DNA from: a virus
Length of the DNA: 64,000 nucleotides
Reading direction: 5' to 3' (one strand)
Virus record (IMG/VR): IMGVR_UViG_3300047444_000617
Span: 1 to 64,000 of that record
Shown: piece by piece, positions 23,043 through 30,931 of the stretch
Layout: every line of letters starts with the position of its first letter
How positions within the stretch are numbered: position 1 is the stretch's first letter
The notes under the pieces: model-generated
What the model was told of the DNA's origin: nothing
What the model saw: the letters and a program-made list of their open reading frames with translations, nothing else
The model's database searches: none
Translations under genes and position numbers: made by a program

Positions 23043-23228
23043 CTACCAGGTGGAGTCCATGGTGGTGATCTGAACCGGCTCCTGTACCGCCCAGGTGGAG
23101 TCGGCCACTGTCACGGAGCTGCTGGCGGGGTGGTCGGTGGTCGAGCTGGCAGACGCGGCGCCCACGGCCAGAACGACCGACGCGGCGAGTGTGATGACCG
23201 TGATGGTGATGCGGCGAGTGATCTTCAC
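23043..23228 (-). CDS. Small secreted protein
   Basis: 61 residues from GTG 23228 (ribosome site GGAAG). A signal peptide (KITRRITITVITLAASVVL, then AVGAASA) leaves a mature peptide of about 35 residues with a repeated DSTW near both ends. It diverges from the LuxR-type regulator. It may act outside the host cell, but there is no homology evidence. Confidence 0.65.
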   Translation of the reverse strand: MKITRRITITVITLAASVVLAVGAASASSTTDHPASSSVTVADSTWAVQEPVQITTMDSTW

Positions 23229-23403
23229 AAGACTTCCTTCATTGGGGAGATGCAGTCGAGAAGCGGATGACAAGTGGTTTCCCCTAGACGCTGGCGTTGT
23301 CTACTGGGGTCCAGTGGTTGATACATTGACCGTCTCCGCACCCCCACAGCAAGCGGAGTGGCCTTCAGAATCACGCACCTTCCGGAATACGCAGGCCCCT
23401 CAC

Positions 23404-24402
23404 ATGTCCCACACACAACCGTCACATCCCTGTAACCACGAGCTTCCACCGCAGGCCAGAGACCTGTACCGCAAGGCACTTCTCCGCCAACAAGTCGACA
23501 TGAGCGCTCCCGGACTCGATCAGGCAGTGCACCTGGGGGTGTTGGTCCCCGACGCCAACGGCGACGGTGGGTTCCGTCCGGCCGAGCCCGGACAGGTCAT
23601 CGCGCGGCTGATCGGCGACGCCACGCACAAGTTGGTGGAGATCAGCGACTTCATCGCCACCCTCCCGGCGATGCGCGAGGCGCTGACAGAAATCTACCGC
23701 GAGACCCGAACACCCGTTCGGTCTGGAGCGGTGGAGCACCTGCACGGCAACGATCTGATCAACGAACGGATCGAGGAGACCATCGGCCAGGCCCAGCAGG
23801 AGCTGATCACCGCTCAGCCCGGCGGGCCTCGAACCAGGCAGGTGCTGGAGAGATCCATCGGCCGCGACTCCGAGGCGCTGGAGCGCGGGGTGAAGATGCG
23901 CACCCTGTACCACGCGACCGCCCGCCACAGCCCCCTCACGCAGGAGTGGGCACGGGTGATGGCGGAGAAGGGCGGCGAGGTCAGGACCCTGGACGCCCCC
24001 TTCCTGCGCCTGATACTCGTCGACCGCAAGTCGGCCTTCATCCAGGACTGCCTGGACCGCGACAGCGACGAGCCGGACAACGCCTGGGCTCACCTGATCA
24101 AGGATCCGGCCGTCTGCGCCTTCCTCGCGGAGATCTTCGACCGGGACTGGAACCGTGCCGACTACTGGCACGGCTCGGAGACGGAGGAGCCTGTGGGTGG
24201 TGTCACCACCAGGATGCAGCGCTCCATCCTCCGGCAACTGTCCTCCGGCCGGACCCAGGAGCAGACGGCCCGCGACCTCGGCCTGAGCACCCGGACACTG
24301 CAAAAGCACCTCACGGCTCTGCGTATGAAGGTGCCTCACCTTCATTCGGTGCCGCAAATGACGTACTGGTGGGCAACGTGCCCGGATCGGGTCCTGGACT
24401 AA
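23404..24402 (+). CDS. LuxR-family regulator of Streptomyces chromosomal type
   Basis: 332 residues from ATG 23404. A TrmB-like N-terminal region (PQARDLYRKALLRQQV) is followed by a phospholipase D-like sensor region (MRTLYHATARHSPLTQEWA, APFLRLILVDRKSAFI) and a C-terminal LuxR HTH (RTQEQTARDLGLSTRTLQKH). The arrangement matches the many orphan LuxR regulators of Streptomyces. It is probably acquired from a host and may control the divergent secreted-protein gene or host genes in a lysogen. A strong terminator follows. Confidence 0.8.
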   Translation: MSHTQPSHPCNHELPPQARDLYRKALLRQQVDMSAPGLDQAVHLGVLVPDANGDGGFRPAEPGQVIARLIGDATHKLVEISDFIATLPAMREALTEIYRETRTPVRSGAVEHLHGNDLINERIEETIGQAQQELITAQPGGPRTRQVLERSIGRDSEALERGVKMRTLYHATARHSPLTQEWARVMAEKGGEVRTLDAPFLRLILVDRKSAFIQDCLDRDSDEPDNAWAHLIKDPAVCAFLAEIFDRDWNRADYWHGSETEEPVGGVTTRMQRSILRQLSSGRTQEQTARDLGLSTRTLQKHLTALRMKVPHLHSVPQMTYWWATCPDRVLD

Positions 24403-24406
24403 ACAG

Positions 24407-24449
24407 CGAAAAGCCCCCACCACGGATTATCCGCAATGGGGGCTTTTCG
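24407..24449. terminator. Bidirectional hairpin terminator
   Basis: CGAAAAGCCCCC (24407-24418) and GGGGGCTTTTCG (24438-24449), a perfect 12-base stem ending in a T-rich tract, between the convergent LuxR and kinase-phosphatase genes. Confidence 0.85.
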
Positions 24450-24457
24450 ATTCAGGT

Positions 24458-25390
24458 CTAGAAGTTGCCGGGCGCTACCTGCAGGCACCGCAGGCCGAGC
24501 AGCCGCCACGCGTCCACGACCTGGTTGCGGTCGTCGAGGACCAGCCAGACGTTGTACTTGCCGAGGATGTCCCGGCGGTAGATCTCCGTCTTCACGATCG
24601 AGTCCTTGCGCGCGTCCATGGTCATGCGGGTCAGCAACGGCGCCGACCTCGTCCAGGACCCGACGTGGATGTCCAGCCACTCCCGCGTAGGTTCGTAGGC
24701 CCGCCGGTCACGGCCGGAGACGAAGATGATCTCCGACCCGGCATCCCGCAGGGTGTTCACGAGGTCGACGATGTCGTGGTGCACGTCGTCCTCGCCGACG
24801 CGGGCCCAGTCGAACGGGCTGCGGTCGGCCATCTTGGCCAGCGTGCCGTCCAGGTCCACCAGGACCGCGTCCGGAAGGCCCTCCACGTACTCCGGAGCCG
24901 GTGCGGGCTTGGGCGCCAGGTACTGGTCGTACATCTTGCGGATGACGGCCTCTCCGACGCTTCTCGCCCGCTTCAGGTCGCGGTTGATGCAGGTATGAAG
25001 CGGGACGTCGGTGAAGTCCTTCACGACGAACTCGGCGTCGTGCTCCTTGGCCATCGCACGCAGCCGCTGCTCGTGGGCCGGGTTGAAGTTGGTGTCGTCC
25101 ACGATCACCGAGACACCCTTGGACAGGTACCCGGCCGCCAGGAAGTCACGGGCCTGGACAGTGCGTCGCTCGTTGGGCCCCTTGAACACGCCGTCGTTCA
25201 GCATCGCCCGCAGGTCGTCCTTGTTGACGCGCACCATGGTGCCCGGCTGGGCCTTGCGGACGGTCTCCTTGGCCCAGGTGGACTTACCCGAGCCCGGCAG
25301 GCCCTTGGTCATCGTCAGCGTCTTCACGGGCTTCTCCGGGGGAGGTGTGGGCTTGGGTCGGCAGCACACGCACTTGACGGTCTCGGTCAT
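24458..25390 (-). CDS. Polynucleotide kinase-phosphatase (T4 Pnkp type)
   Basis: 310 residues from ATG 25390. The N-terminal kinase has P-loop GLPGSGKST (30-38) and VDDTNFNPAHEQRLR; the C-terminal HAD phosphatase has VDLDGT (178-183; Asp179 and Asp181), IFVSGRDRR and VLDDRNQVVDAW. This is the T4 Pnkp layout: it removes 2',3'-cyclic or 3' phosphate and phosphorylates the 5' end so that a ligase can seal cut tRNA. It lies three genes from an Rnl1-type ligase, forming an RNA-repair cassette. Confidence 0.9.
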   Translation of the reverse strand: MTETVKCVCCRPKPTPPPEKPVKTLTMTKGLPGSGKSTWAKETVRKAQPGTMVRVNKDDLRAMLNDGVFKGPNERRTVQARDFLAAGYLSKGVSVIVDDTNFNPAHEQRLRAMAKEHDAEFVVKDFTDVPLHTCINRDLKRARSVGEAVIRKMYDQYLAPKPAPAPEYVEGLPDAVLVDLDGTLAKMADRSPFDWARVGEDDVHHDIVDLVNTLRDAGSEIIFVSGRDRRAYEPTREWLDIHVGSWTRSAPLLTRMTMDARKDSIVKTEIYRRDILGKYNVWLVLDDRNQVVDAWRLLGLRCLQVAPGNF

Positions 25391-25566
25391 GCGTTGCCTT
25401 TCAGGTAGGCGTCGTGGACGCGCTTGGTGTACCGGGGCATGATGATCGGGGCGGAGTAGTCCGGTTGCAGGCGCAACTGGCCACCCCCGCGCAACCACAG
25501 GTAGGGCTTGCCGAACAGCACGACTTCGTGCACTCGAAAGGCGGGCCTCCTCATGCGGTGTCCCAT
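25387..25566 (-). CDS. Small hypothetical protein in the RNA-repair cassette
   Basis: 59 residues from ATG 25566, overlapping the upstream stop (TGATG) and the kinase start. Basic, with VVLFGKPYLWLRGGGQLRLQ. Coupled to the repair genes by overlaps; function unknown. Confidence 0.6.
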   Translation of the reverse strand: MGHRMRRPAFRVHEVVLFGKPYLWLRGGGQLRLQPDYSAPIIMPRYTKRVHDAYLKGNA

Positions 25567-25802
25567 CAGGTGATCACCGGCTCTAGCCGGAAGATCCGGC
25601 TGGGCGGGAGTAGAACTTCGTCTCCCTCCTTCGGCCGGAATCCTCCAGAGCCGTGGCGAAGGCGCACCCTGGCCGACCCGGTGGGAGTGATCCTCTCGAC
25701 GAAGCCCCACACGGTGTCCGGATACCTGCCGAACACCGCTCCGCCTACGGTGTCTCCGACCCGCACGATCCGTCCCACAGCGTCCTTGGTTTCGGTCCGC
25801 AT
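25566..25802 (-). CDS. Small beta-barrel-like hypothetical protein
   Basis: 78 residues from ATG 25802, overlapping the ligase stop (TGATG). The pattern VGRIVRVGDTVGGAVFGRY, RITPTGSARVRLRHG resembles a small KOW/SH3-like barrel that could bind nucleic acid. It is sandwiched between the RNA ligase and kinase genes. Confidence 0.6.
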   Translation of the reverse strand: MRTETKDAVGRIVRVGDTVGGAVFGRYPDTVWGFVERITPTGSARVRLRHGSGGFRPKEGDEVLLPPSRIFRLEPVIT

Positions 25803-26929
25803 CAGGCGGTGTCCTCGTTGGCGTTCGAGAACGGCTTGTCGTAGTCCGGCCGAACTGCCTTCCACAGCCGCTCGGAGACGTCCTTGCCGTCGTACATCCC
25901 GAACAGCACGTCCTTGTACGGCGAGTGCAGGGCCAGCAGCGCGAACTCCTTGCGCCGCTTGGCTGCGTCCTCCTCCGGGCGCCGGACACGCCGCATGATC
26001 CACTCGAACGCTTCGTTCGCCTCGTTCTTCCTGTCCTCGAAGGCGCGCTCCAGGGCCTGGGCCTGCTTGTGCACCCAGTCGTAGAACTCGTCCGGCACGT
26101 GGTCGATGAACGCCGCGATGCCCTGTCCGTGAGCCAGGGCGTCCCACACCGAGATGCTGCTGACGTTGGTCAGGATGCGGTGCAGCCGCACGTACTCGTC
26201 GAACTTGATCTTCACCCGCATGTCGCTGCCGAGGAAGCGGACGACGAACCCCTCCTCGTTGGCCTGCTGGGCGGCGGCCAGCACGTCGGCGAGGGTCTCG
26301 AACCGCCGGATGTGGGTGTTGACCGGGCCGGGGAAGTCATAGGTGTTGAAGATGCCGAAGTGGTCGTCCACGAAGGGCAGCGTCCGGCCGGTCTCGGTGT
26401 CGAGGACGGCGATCAGGACCAGGTCGTCCATGTCCTTGTAGTCGACGACGATGCGGTTGCCCGGATAGACGATCTCGAAGAGGTACGTCAGTCCGCCGAT
26501 CGGCTCGAACTCGGGGTACCGGGTGCGCAGCACTTCCGTGGCGTGTAGCGCCTGCGGGGAGGTGAAGGAGCCACGCGTGGCTATCGCGGACTCCCCGGTA
26601 TGAAGCGAGTACAGGACGCCGAGTGACCCGTCCCACTTGATCGCTGCCTCCACCGGCACGCTCATCAGCCGCGCCTGCTCGTCGGAGGGGATCTGCGACC
26701 AGTTGAAGAACTTCTCGAACGGCCGCGAGACGATCTCGTCGGTGACCGCGTTGACGATCAGCCCCCGGGTCTTCTTGGTGACCTCGTTCCACGCGCTGTC
26801 GTACTGCGCCTTGTTGGTGTAGTTGAGGATCACCAGCGGTTCGGTGGGATGGTTCTGGATGCGCACGTATCCGGCGTTGACGTTGTCGTAGAGCGCGGAC
26901 TTGTCGATGACGTCATACAGGTTGGTCAT
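25802..26929 (-). CDS. RNA ligase, T4 Rnl1 type
   Basis: 375 residues from ATG 26929, with CAGGAGAACTGC upstream. Nucleotidyltransferase motifs are visible in order: KWDGSLG with adenylated Lys98, LTYLFEIVYPGNRIV (motif IIIa), EEGFVVRF (IV) and VKIKF (V), then a helical C-terminal domain as in Rnl1. It should seal broken tRNA anticodon loops after end-healing by the neighbouring kinase-phosphatase, the classic counter to PrrC-like anticodon nucleases. Confidence 0.9.
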   Translation of the reverse strand: MTNLYDVIDKSALYDNVNAGYVRIQNHPTEPLVILNYTNKAQYDSAWNEVTKKTRGLIVNAVTDEIVSRPFEKFFNWSQIPSDEQARLMSVPVEAAIKWDGSLGVLYSLHTGESAIATRGSFTSPQALHATEVLRTRYPEFEPIGGLTYLFEIVYPGNRIVVDYKDMDDLVLIAVLDTETGRTLPFVDDHFGIFNTYDFPGPVNTHIRRFETLADVLAAAQQANEEGFVVRFLGSDMRVKIKFDEYVRLHRILTNVSSISVWDALAHGQGIAAFIDHVPDEFYDWVHKQAQALERAFEDRKNEANEAFEWIMRRVRRPEEDAAKRRKEFALLALHSPYKDVLFGMYDGKDVSERLWKAVRPDYDKPFSNANEDTA

Positions 26930-26949
26930 GCAGTTCTCCTGGTGGTGGG

Positions 26950-27195
26950 TTACAGGCGCTGGTCGAGGGCCGTGACGACCCGGTCGGCGAACATCTCGAA
27001 GAACAGGTCGGGGAGGTGGGAGAAGTCGCCGCCGAGCCACGCCCGAGCGGTCTCCTCGACGATCTTCTGGGCCTTCTCGCGGTCGTCGGCCTGCCGCTTC
27101 AGCCAGGTGCCCCCGACGCTGTCCTTGGGGAGCGCCGCGTGGCTGAGGTTGGTCCACGTCTTACCGGCGCGCGTCTCGGCGGGGATGGTGTTCAT
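26950..27195 (-). CDS. Small hypothetical protein
   Basis: 81 residues from ATG 27195, helical, with EKAQKIVEETARAWLGGDFS. It lies between the ligase and the 27199 gene; function unknown. Confidence 0.62.
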   Translation of the reverse strand: MNTIPAETRAGKTWTNLSHAALPKDSVGGTWLKRQADDREKAQKIVEETARAWLGGDFSHLPDLFFEMFADRVVTALDQRL

Positions 27196-27198
27196 GGG

Positions 27199-27612
27199 TC
27201 AGCCTTCCTGCTGCGTCTTCTTGGCGGCCTTCTTGGCCTTCTTCACGCGGGCCTGGTGGTCGCGGGCGTCCAGGTCGTTCTCGACCTCGTCCAGCGCCTC
27301 CCCCAGCAGCTCGACGAAGCGGTACACCGCGCCCTTGAGAACCTCCGCCTTGTGGCGGGCGTTCTGCGCGTCGGCGCGCAGGGTGTCACGCTCCTTCTGG
27401 GTGTCGGTCTTGCCGAAGACACCGAAGTCGAGCGTCACCTTTCGGGAGCAGTCCTGGATCTCGAACGTTGCGCCGAAGTCCAGGTAGTCGTCGCTGTCGT
27501 CTCCGTCGTTGATCTCCGCGAGGACCGCGCCCAGCGAGTGGTGGCCCGGGTTGTTCAGGAACTCGCGGATGTACAGGCGGCGGTCGTCGCTGGCGGCGGG
27601 CTCGTTGCTCAT
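27199..27612 (-). CDS. Hypothetical protein with coiled-coil and Lys-rich tail
   Basis: 137 residues from ATG 27612. The first half is alpha/beta; the second is a coiled coil (LRADAQNARHKAEVLKGAVY) ending in a Lys/Ala-rich tail (VKKAKKAAKKTQQ) like nucleic-acid-binding tails. First gene of the unit that includes the RNA ligase; its promoter is at 27676. Confidence 0.65.
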   Translation of the reverse strand: MSNEPAASDDRRLYIREFLNNPGHHSLGAVLAEINDGDDSDDYLDFGATFEIQDCSRKVTLDFGVFGKTDTQKERDTLRADAQNARHKAEVLKGAVYRFVELLGEALDEVENDLDARDHQARVKKAKKAAKKTQQEG

Positions 27613-27675
27613 ATGTGCTGTGCTCCTAGCGAGGTCTCTCCGGGGACCGGCTTCCCGGCCCTCCCGACACGCATG

Positions 27676-27704
27676 AATCTATAACCTCGATACGGTAATC
27701 GCAA
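27676..27704 (-). promoter_or_regulatory. Promoter of the RNA-repair operon, within an inverted repeat
   Basis: -35 TTGCGA (27699-27704), 17-base spacer, -10 TAGATT (27676-27681). A perfect 13-base inverted repeat, CGGTAATCGCAAG (27694-27706) and CTTGCGATTACCG (27723-27735), overlaps the -35 box, and a GATACGGTA word (27689-27697) lies in the spacer. Confidence 0.65.
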
Positions 27705-27753
27705 GTGCTTCCGAAAGACTTCTTGCGATTACCGCATGGCGTGGATCACACAA

Positions 27754-27793
27754 GAAGACCCCCACCAGGAGGGGTTTCCCGGTGGGGGTCTTC
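27754..27793 (-). terminator. Hairpin terminator after the nucleotidyltransferase gene
   Basis: Perfect 13-base stem GAAGACCCCCACC / GGTGGGGGTCTTC with a 14-base loop, following the minus-strand stop at 27820. Confidence 0.85.
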
Positions 27794-27819
27794 GAGGGGT
27801 CAGAGCAGAGAGGTGCCCG

Positions 27820-28494
27820 TCAGACCTTCCGCAGGTAGTTGATGAAGTCCTGCAGCCGGTCGGTGCGCGGGCGCGGTGGAAGGATGCCTGTGCGGTCGTT
27901 GAAGGTGTCGAAGGCCTTCCAGAACTCCTTCTCGATCTGCTCGCCGGTCATCTCGTCGAACGCCCAGTAGAACTCCGGGTCCGGAACCTTGACCGTCAGC
28001 GTGCCGAACTCCAGCAGTTGCTGGCCCTGGCGCAGCAGCCGGAAGCAGTGCCGGGCGTGCTTGGCCACCCTCTTCTGCCGGGCCTCGTTGGCCAGCTCCT
28101 GCTTGATGCGCTTGATCTGGCCCATGGCGTAGCCGCCGTAGGCGGAGCGAACGTACGGCTCGGACAGGAAGTCCTGGCGGATGTCGACCAACCACTCCCC
28201 CTCCCAGGACGTTTGCTCGTACTCCGCCAGGTACATCAGGTCCATGATCGTGGGGTTGCACTTCAGGGCCAGGTCGATGTACTTGCCGACCTCGTGCATC
28301 GTGCTGTCGGGGGCCGTGGTGACCACCGAGTCCGTGTGCTTGGCCCCGATGGTGAAGAAGTCCGCAGTGGGGCGGGCGAAGATGCCCAGCCGGTCGACGT
28401 CCGACCCCTCCCGGGCGAGGCCGAAGGCAGTACTGCCCACGACACCGGTCAGCAGGATGTTGCGCGGCTGGAGTTCGCGCGGTCCGAGAGCCAT
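27820..28494 (-). CDS. Nucleotidyltransferase, RlaP/YcgL-like
   Basis: 224 residues from ATG 28494, overlapping the upstream gene by one base. The pol-beta-type site is GVVGSTAFGLAREGSDVDRLGIF: Gly20-Ser21, then Asp32 and Asp34. The rest is a helical domain like the COG3541 family. Relatives associated with RNA ligases (RlaP) have been proposed to add nucleotides to damaged RNA before ligation, which fits its place beside the kinase and ligase. The substrate is not known. Confidence 0.8.
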   Translation of the reverse strand: MALGPRELQPRNILLTGVVGSTAFGLAREGSDVDRLGIFARPTADFFTIGAKHTDSVVTTAPDSTMHEVGKYIDLALKCNPTIMDLMYLAEYEQTSWEGEWLVDIRQDFLSEPYVRSAYGGYAMGQIKRIKQELANEARQKRVAKHARHCFRLLRQGQQLLEFGTLTVKVPDPEFYWAFDEMTGEQIEKEFWKAFDTFNDRTGILPPRPRTDRLQDFINYLRKV

Positions 28495-28955
28495 CAGAGG
28501 TAGTAGTCCTGGCTGAGGTCGTAGTCCTCAGCATCCTCCGCCGCGTACTCGGCGGCCTCCTCGTACCCCTCCAACGCCGTCTTGAGTGCCCGGCCCCAGG
28601 TGCTCCCCTCGTCCTGATTGGACTGCGCGAGGGTCAGCAGATACTGCGTCTCCACGTCAACCTCGATGACCAGTCCGGACACCAGATCGGCCACGTCGGT
28701 GGTGTTGCTGACCTCCCCGAGTTCCAGGGCCTTCAGCGTGATGCCCTTGTAGGAGAGCACGTGGCCGACCATGCAGGACGGGCAACCCGTCGCCGGGTCG
28801 AAGTACACACACTCGCCATCGACAGTGGTGTAGGTGTAGTTCTCGCCCTTCTCCTTCACCGTCCGCGCGAGCAGGTCCTTGGCATCCTGCAGCGTGATCT
28901 CGACGGGAAGGGAGGGCGGGGCCTCCGGGGTATGAAGCGTGGCGTTGTCGGTCAC
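28494..28955 (-). CDS. Acidic conserved phage protein
   Basis: 153 residues from ATG 28955. Very acidic, ending EDAEDYDLSQDYYL. The middle has ECVYFDPATGCPSCMVGHVL with a CxxC pair, a pattern I recall from other actinophages without assigned function. Codons 7-9 are CTT CAT ACC. Confidence 0.68.
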   Translation of the reverse strand: MTDNATLHTPEAPPSLPVEITLQDAKDLLARTVKEKGENYTYTTVDGECVYFDPATGCPSCMVGHVLSYKGITLKALELGEVSNTTDVADLVSGLVIEVDVETQYLLTLAQSNQDEGSTWGRALKTALEGYEEAAEYAAEDAEDYDLSQDYYL

Positions 28956-28990
28956 TGAGGCTCCTCGTGGTGGTGATTAACAGTGATTTG

Positions 28991-29020
28991 AAGTTACCTA
29001 TTCACAGTTACCGTTGTCAA
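28991..29020 (-). promoter_or_regulatory. Promoter of the 28955-27820 unit
   Basis: -35 TTGACA (29015-29020), 18-base spacer with CGGTAAC, -10 TAACTT (28991-28996) on the minus strand. Confidence 0.6.
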
Positions 29021-29027
29021 GGGGTCT

Positions 29028-29276
29028 CTACGACGGCTCGACGCTCTCCAGCAGGGCCTTCAGGCGCTCGCCGAACTCGTTGACGGTCTTCTCCCGCAGC
29101 CGCTCCTCGGTGGCCATGTAGTCGACGTCGTCGTTGGTGGCGCGCTCCATGAGCACGACGTCTCCGACGGAGATGGTGCACGTGAACTCGCGGAAGCCGG
29201 TCCATCCGGCACTGCGCCAGGACTCCGTCGTGACAACGCGGATGATCGGGGTGGGGATCTCGATGGAGTCGGGCAT
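29028..29276 (-). CDS. Small hypothetical protein
   Basis: 82 residues from ATG 29276. N-terminal beta strands (IEIPTPIIRVVTTESW) and a C-terminal amphipathic helix (LREKTVNEFGERLKALLE). Function unknown. Confidence 0.62.
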   Translation of the reverse strand: MPDSIEIPTPIIRVVTTESWRSAGWTGFREFTCTISVGDVVLMERATNDDVDYMATEERLREKTVNEFGERLKALLESVEPS

Positions 29277-29325
29277 GTTTCCTCCGGGGATGGGGCGGGG
29301 CCCGGTCTCCCAGGCCCCGCGATTT

Positions 29326-30012
29326 CTACAGCGACTCGGGGTGGAACAGGTTCCGCCCCTTCTCGTCCTTGGCGGCCGGAGTGAGCTTGCCCCGGTCGAC
29401 CCATGTGCTGATCGTGCTCGGGCTCACCTCAAGCAGCTCGGCCATCTGTCTCGCGGTGAGCAGGGCAGGCTCAGGGCTGTCTCGCCGGTCCGCCAGGACT
29501 CCGCTCAGCCGCTGGAAGGTCAGCGCGGCCAGGTGCGTGCCGAGGGCGATACAGACGGTCGGCGCGGCCGACGCGAGGATCACGTGTCCCCACGTCGTAG
29601 CGTCCGACTGCCCGGTCACTCCCGCGTACGCGGAGCCGTGGGCGACGTTGAGCACGAGCGAGATGGCCGTGAGACCGACCACCGTGCCGATCGCCCACCG
29701 GTATCCCGGGGATCCGATCAGCGCCAGCGAGGCCACCACCGCCAGCCCGTCCAGCCCGTCGATGACCAGGGGGTAGAACTCCCGGACCTCGTGCAGGCCG
29801 ATCCCGTCGGCGGTGTCTCGAAGGGGCACCCAGCTCACCCTCATGCCGACCAGCGCCACGAACGCCAGCGCCACCAGGATCGTGGAGAACCCGATGACCA
29901 GACCGGTCGCGTGCAGGCCGCCAAGCGGGCGAGACGGGGGTGAGACAGGCTGTGTCTCAGACTTGCTCGCGCGGTGCTCGCGCCAGCTCCGGATAGGGTT
30001 GGGGAGTCCCAT
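29326..30012 (-). CDS. DUF2637/SpdB-like membrane protein fused to a MerR-type HTH
   Basis: 228 residues from ATG 30012. Four hydrophobic segments (GLVIGFSTILVALAFVALV, LAVVASLALIG, IGTVVGLTAISLVL, VILASAAPTVCIALG) resemble the DUF2637 membrane proteins of actinobacterial plasmids, implicated in plasmid spread. A C-terminal HTH (LLTARQMAELLEVSPSTIST, then WVDRGKL) follows. A membrane-anchored DNA-binding protein could couple replication or partition to the membrane. Confidence 0.72.
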   Translation of the reverse strand: MGLPNPIRSWREHRASKSETQPVSPPSRPLGGLHATGLVIGFSTILVALAFVALVGMRVSWVPLRDTADGIGLHEVREFYPLVIDGLDGLAVVASLALIGSPGYRWAIGTVVGLTAISLVLNVAHGSAYAGVTGQSDATTWGHVILASAAPTVCIALGTHLAALTFQRLSGVLADRRDSPEPALLTARQMAELLEVSPSTISTWVDRGKLTPAAKDEKGRNLFHPESL

Positions 30013-30089
30013 GAGGTGTGCACAACCTCCCGTTGTTGGGACAGGGCCCCGGTCGACCTGCCAGTCGGCCGGGTGCCCGCATACCTCTC

Positions 30090-30347
30090 CTAGGTATGAA
30101 GCCTGGCCGACTGCAGGTACTCGTCAACCCCGCCGTCCCAGTAGGGCTGGAAGACGTAGCCGGTGAGCGTGTTGTACAGCGCGCTGCTGGCGACCCCGCC
30201 ACCGGCGGGCATCACCTTCTCGGCCGTGACGCTGGACTGCTGGCCGGTGAACTTGGCGATGAAGGCGGCCTCCTCCACCGACATGCGCAGCGTCACCGAC
30301 TCAGGCTCTCCAGCGTCGTTGAACTCGATTCCCTTGATCGTTGCCAT
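30090..30347 (-). CDS. Small hypothetical protein
   Basis: 85 residues from ATG 30347, with SVTLRMSVEEAAFIAKFTGQ. It ends LHT encoded CTT CAT ACC directly before the stop. It starts one base after the upstream stop codon. Confidence 0.63.
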   Translation of the reverse strand: MATIKGIEFNDAGEPESVTLRMSVEEAAFIAKFTGQQSSVTAEKVMPAGGGVASSALYNTLTGYVFQPYWDGGVDEYLQSARLHT

Positions 30348-30719
30348 CTACCTGTCCTCCAGGCTGATCTCGATGCTGTTGCCAGACTGCGGCTTGACGA
30401 CCAGGCCGCCGCTGGCGTGGACGGTCAGTTCCCGATCCCGGAGGGTCACGTGGAAGTAGGACCAGTAGTCCGGGTGCTTCTTGCCCTTGAACCGGAACTC
30501 GATCGGGGTGTACGCGTCGATTTCCAGAAGGCGACGGTTGACGCTGAACGGGTCGACGACGACCGGGCTGTCCTCGGAGACGTCCTCGTTGAGCAGGGCC
30601 CGGACGGCGGCCAACTCGTCCTCCAGGCGCTGGATCCGCTCGTCCCTCGCACGCAGGCGGTCCTTGACCCACTTCGGCAGGCGCTCGAACCTCGGGTCTT
30701 CCGTGACGGGAGCGTTCAT
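30348..30719 (-). CDS. Hypothetical protein
   Basis: 123 residues from ATG 30719 (ATGA overlap with the gene upstream). An N-terminal coiled coil (RARDERIQRLEDELAAVRAL) and a beta-rich C-terminal half. Function unknown. Confidence 0.62.
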   Translation of the reverse strand: MNAPVTEDPRFERLPKWVKDRLRARDERIQRLEDELAAVRALLNEDVSEDSPVVVDPFSVNRRLLEIDAYTPIEFRFKGKKHPDYWSYFHVTLRDRELTVHASGGLVVKPQSGNSIEISLEDR

Positions 30720-30931
30720 CGCTTCTTCAACTCCGATATCCGATTCAGCGTGTACTCGATGGAGTTGCCGCCGATACCGGCGTTGGCCACGACCAGTTGC
30801 AGGACGGACAGTTCGAAGGCGTCGATCGCTTCGTGCACCTCGTCACCACCTACTCCGAAGTCGGTGCTGCCGACCCCGTGCAGGTGCTCGCGGGCGTCGT
30901 CGCGCTCCTTCTGGCGGTCGATGCGAGCCAT
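30716..30931 (-). CDS. Small hypothetical protein
   Basis: 71 residues from ATG 30931, overlapping the lipoprotein stop as TAATG. Helical, with VHEAIDAFELSVLQLVVANA. Function unknown. Confidence 0.62.
   Translation of the reverse strand: MARIDRQKERDDAREHLHGVGSTDFGVGGDEVHEAIDAFELSVLQLVVANAGIGGNSIEYTLNRISELKKR

Noticed and set aside
24324-24330. A TATGAAG word inside the plus-strand LuxR gene as part of an in-frame similarity
   Set aside because: Here it reads Arg-Met-Lys on the coding strand, so it does not follow the Leu-His pattern; one chance copy is expected.
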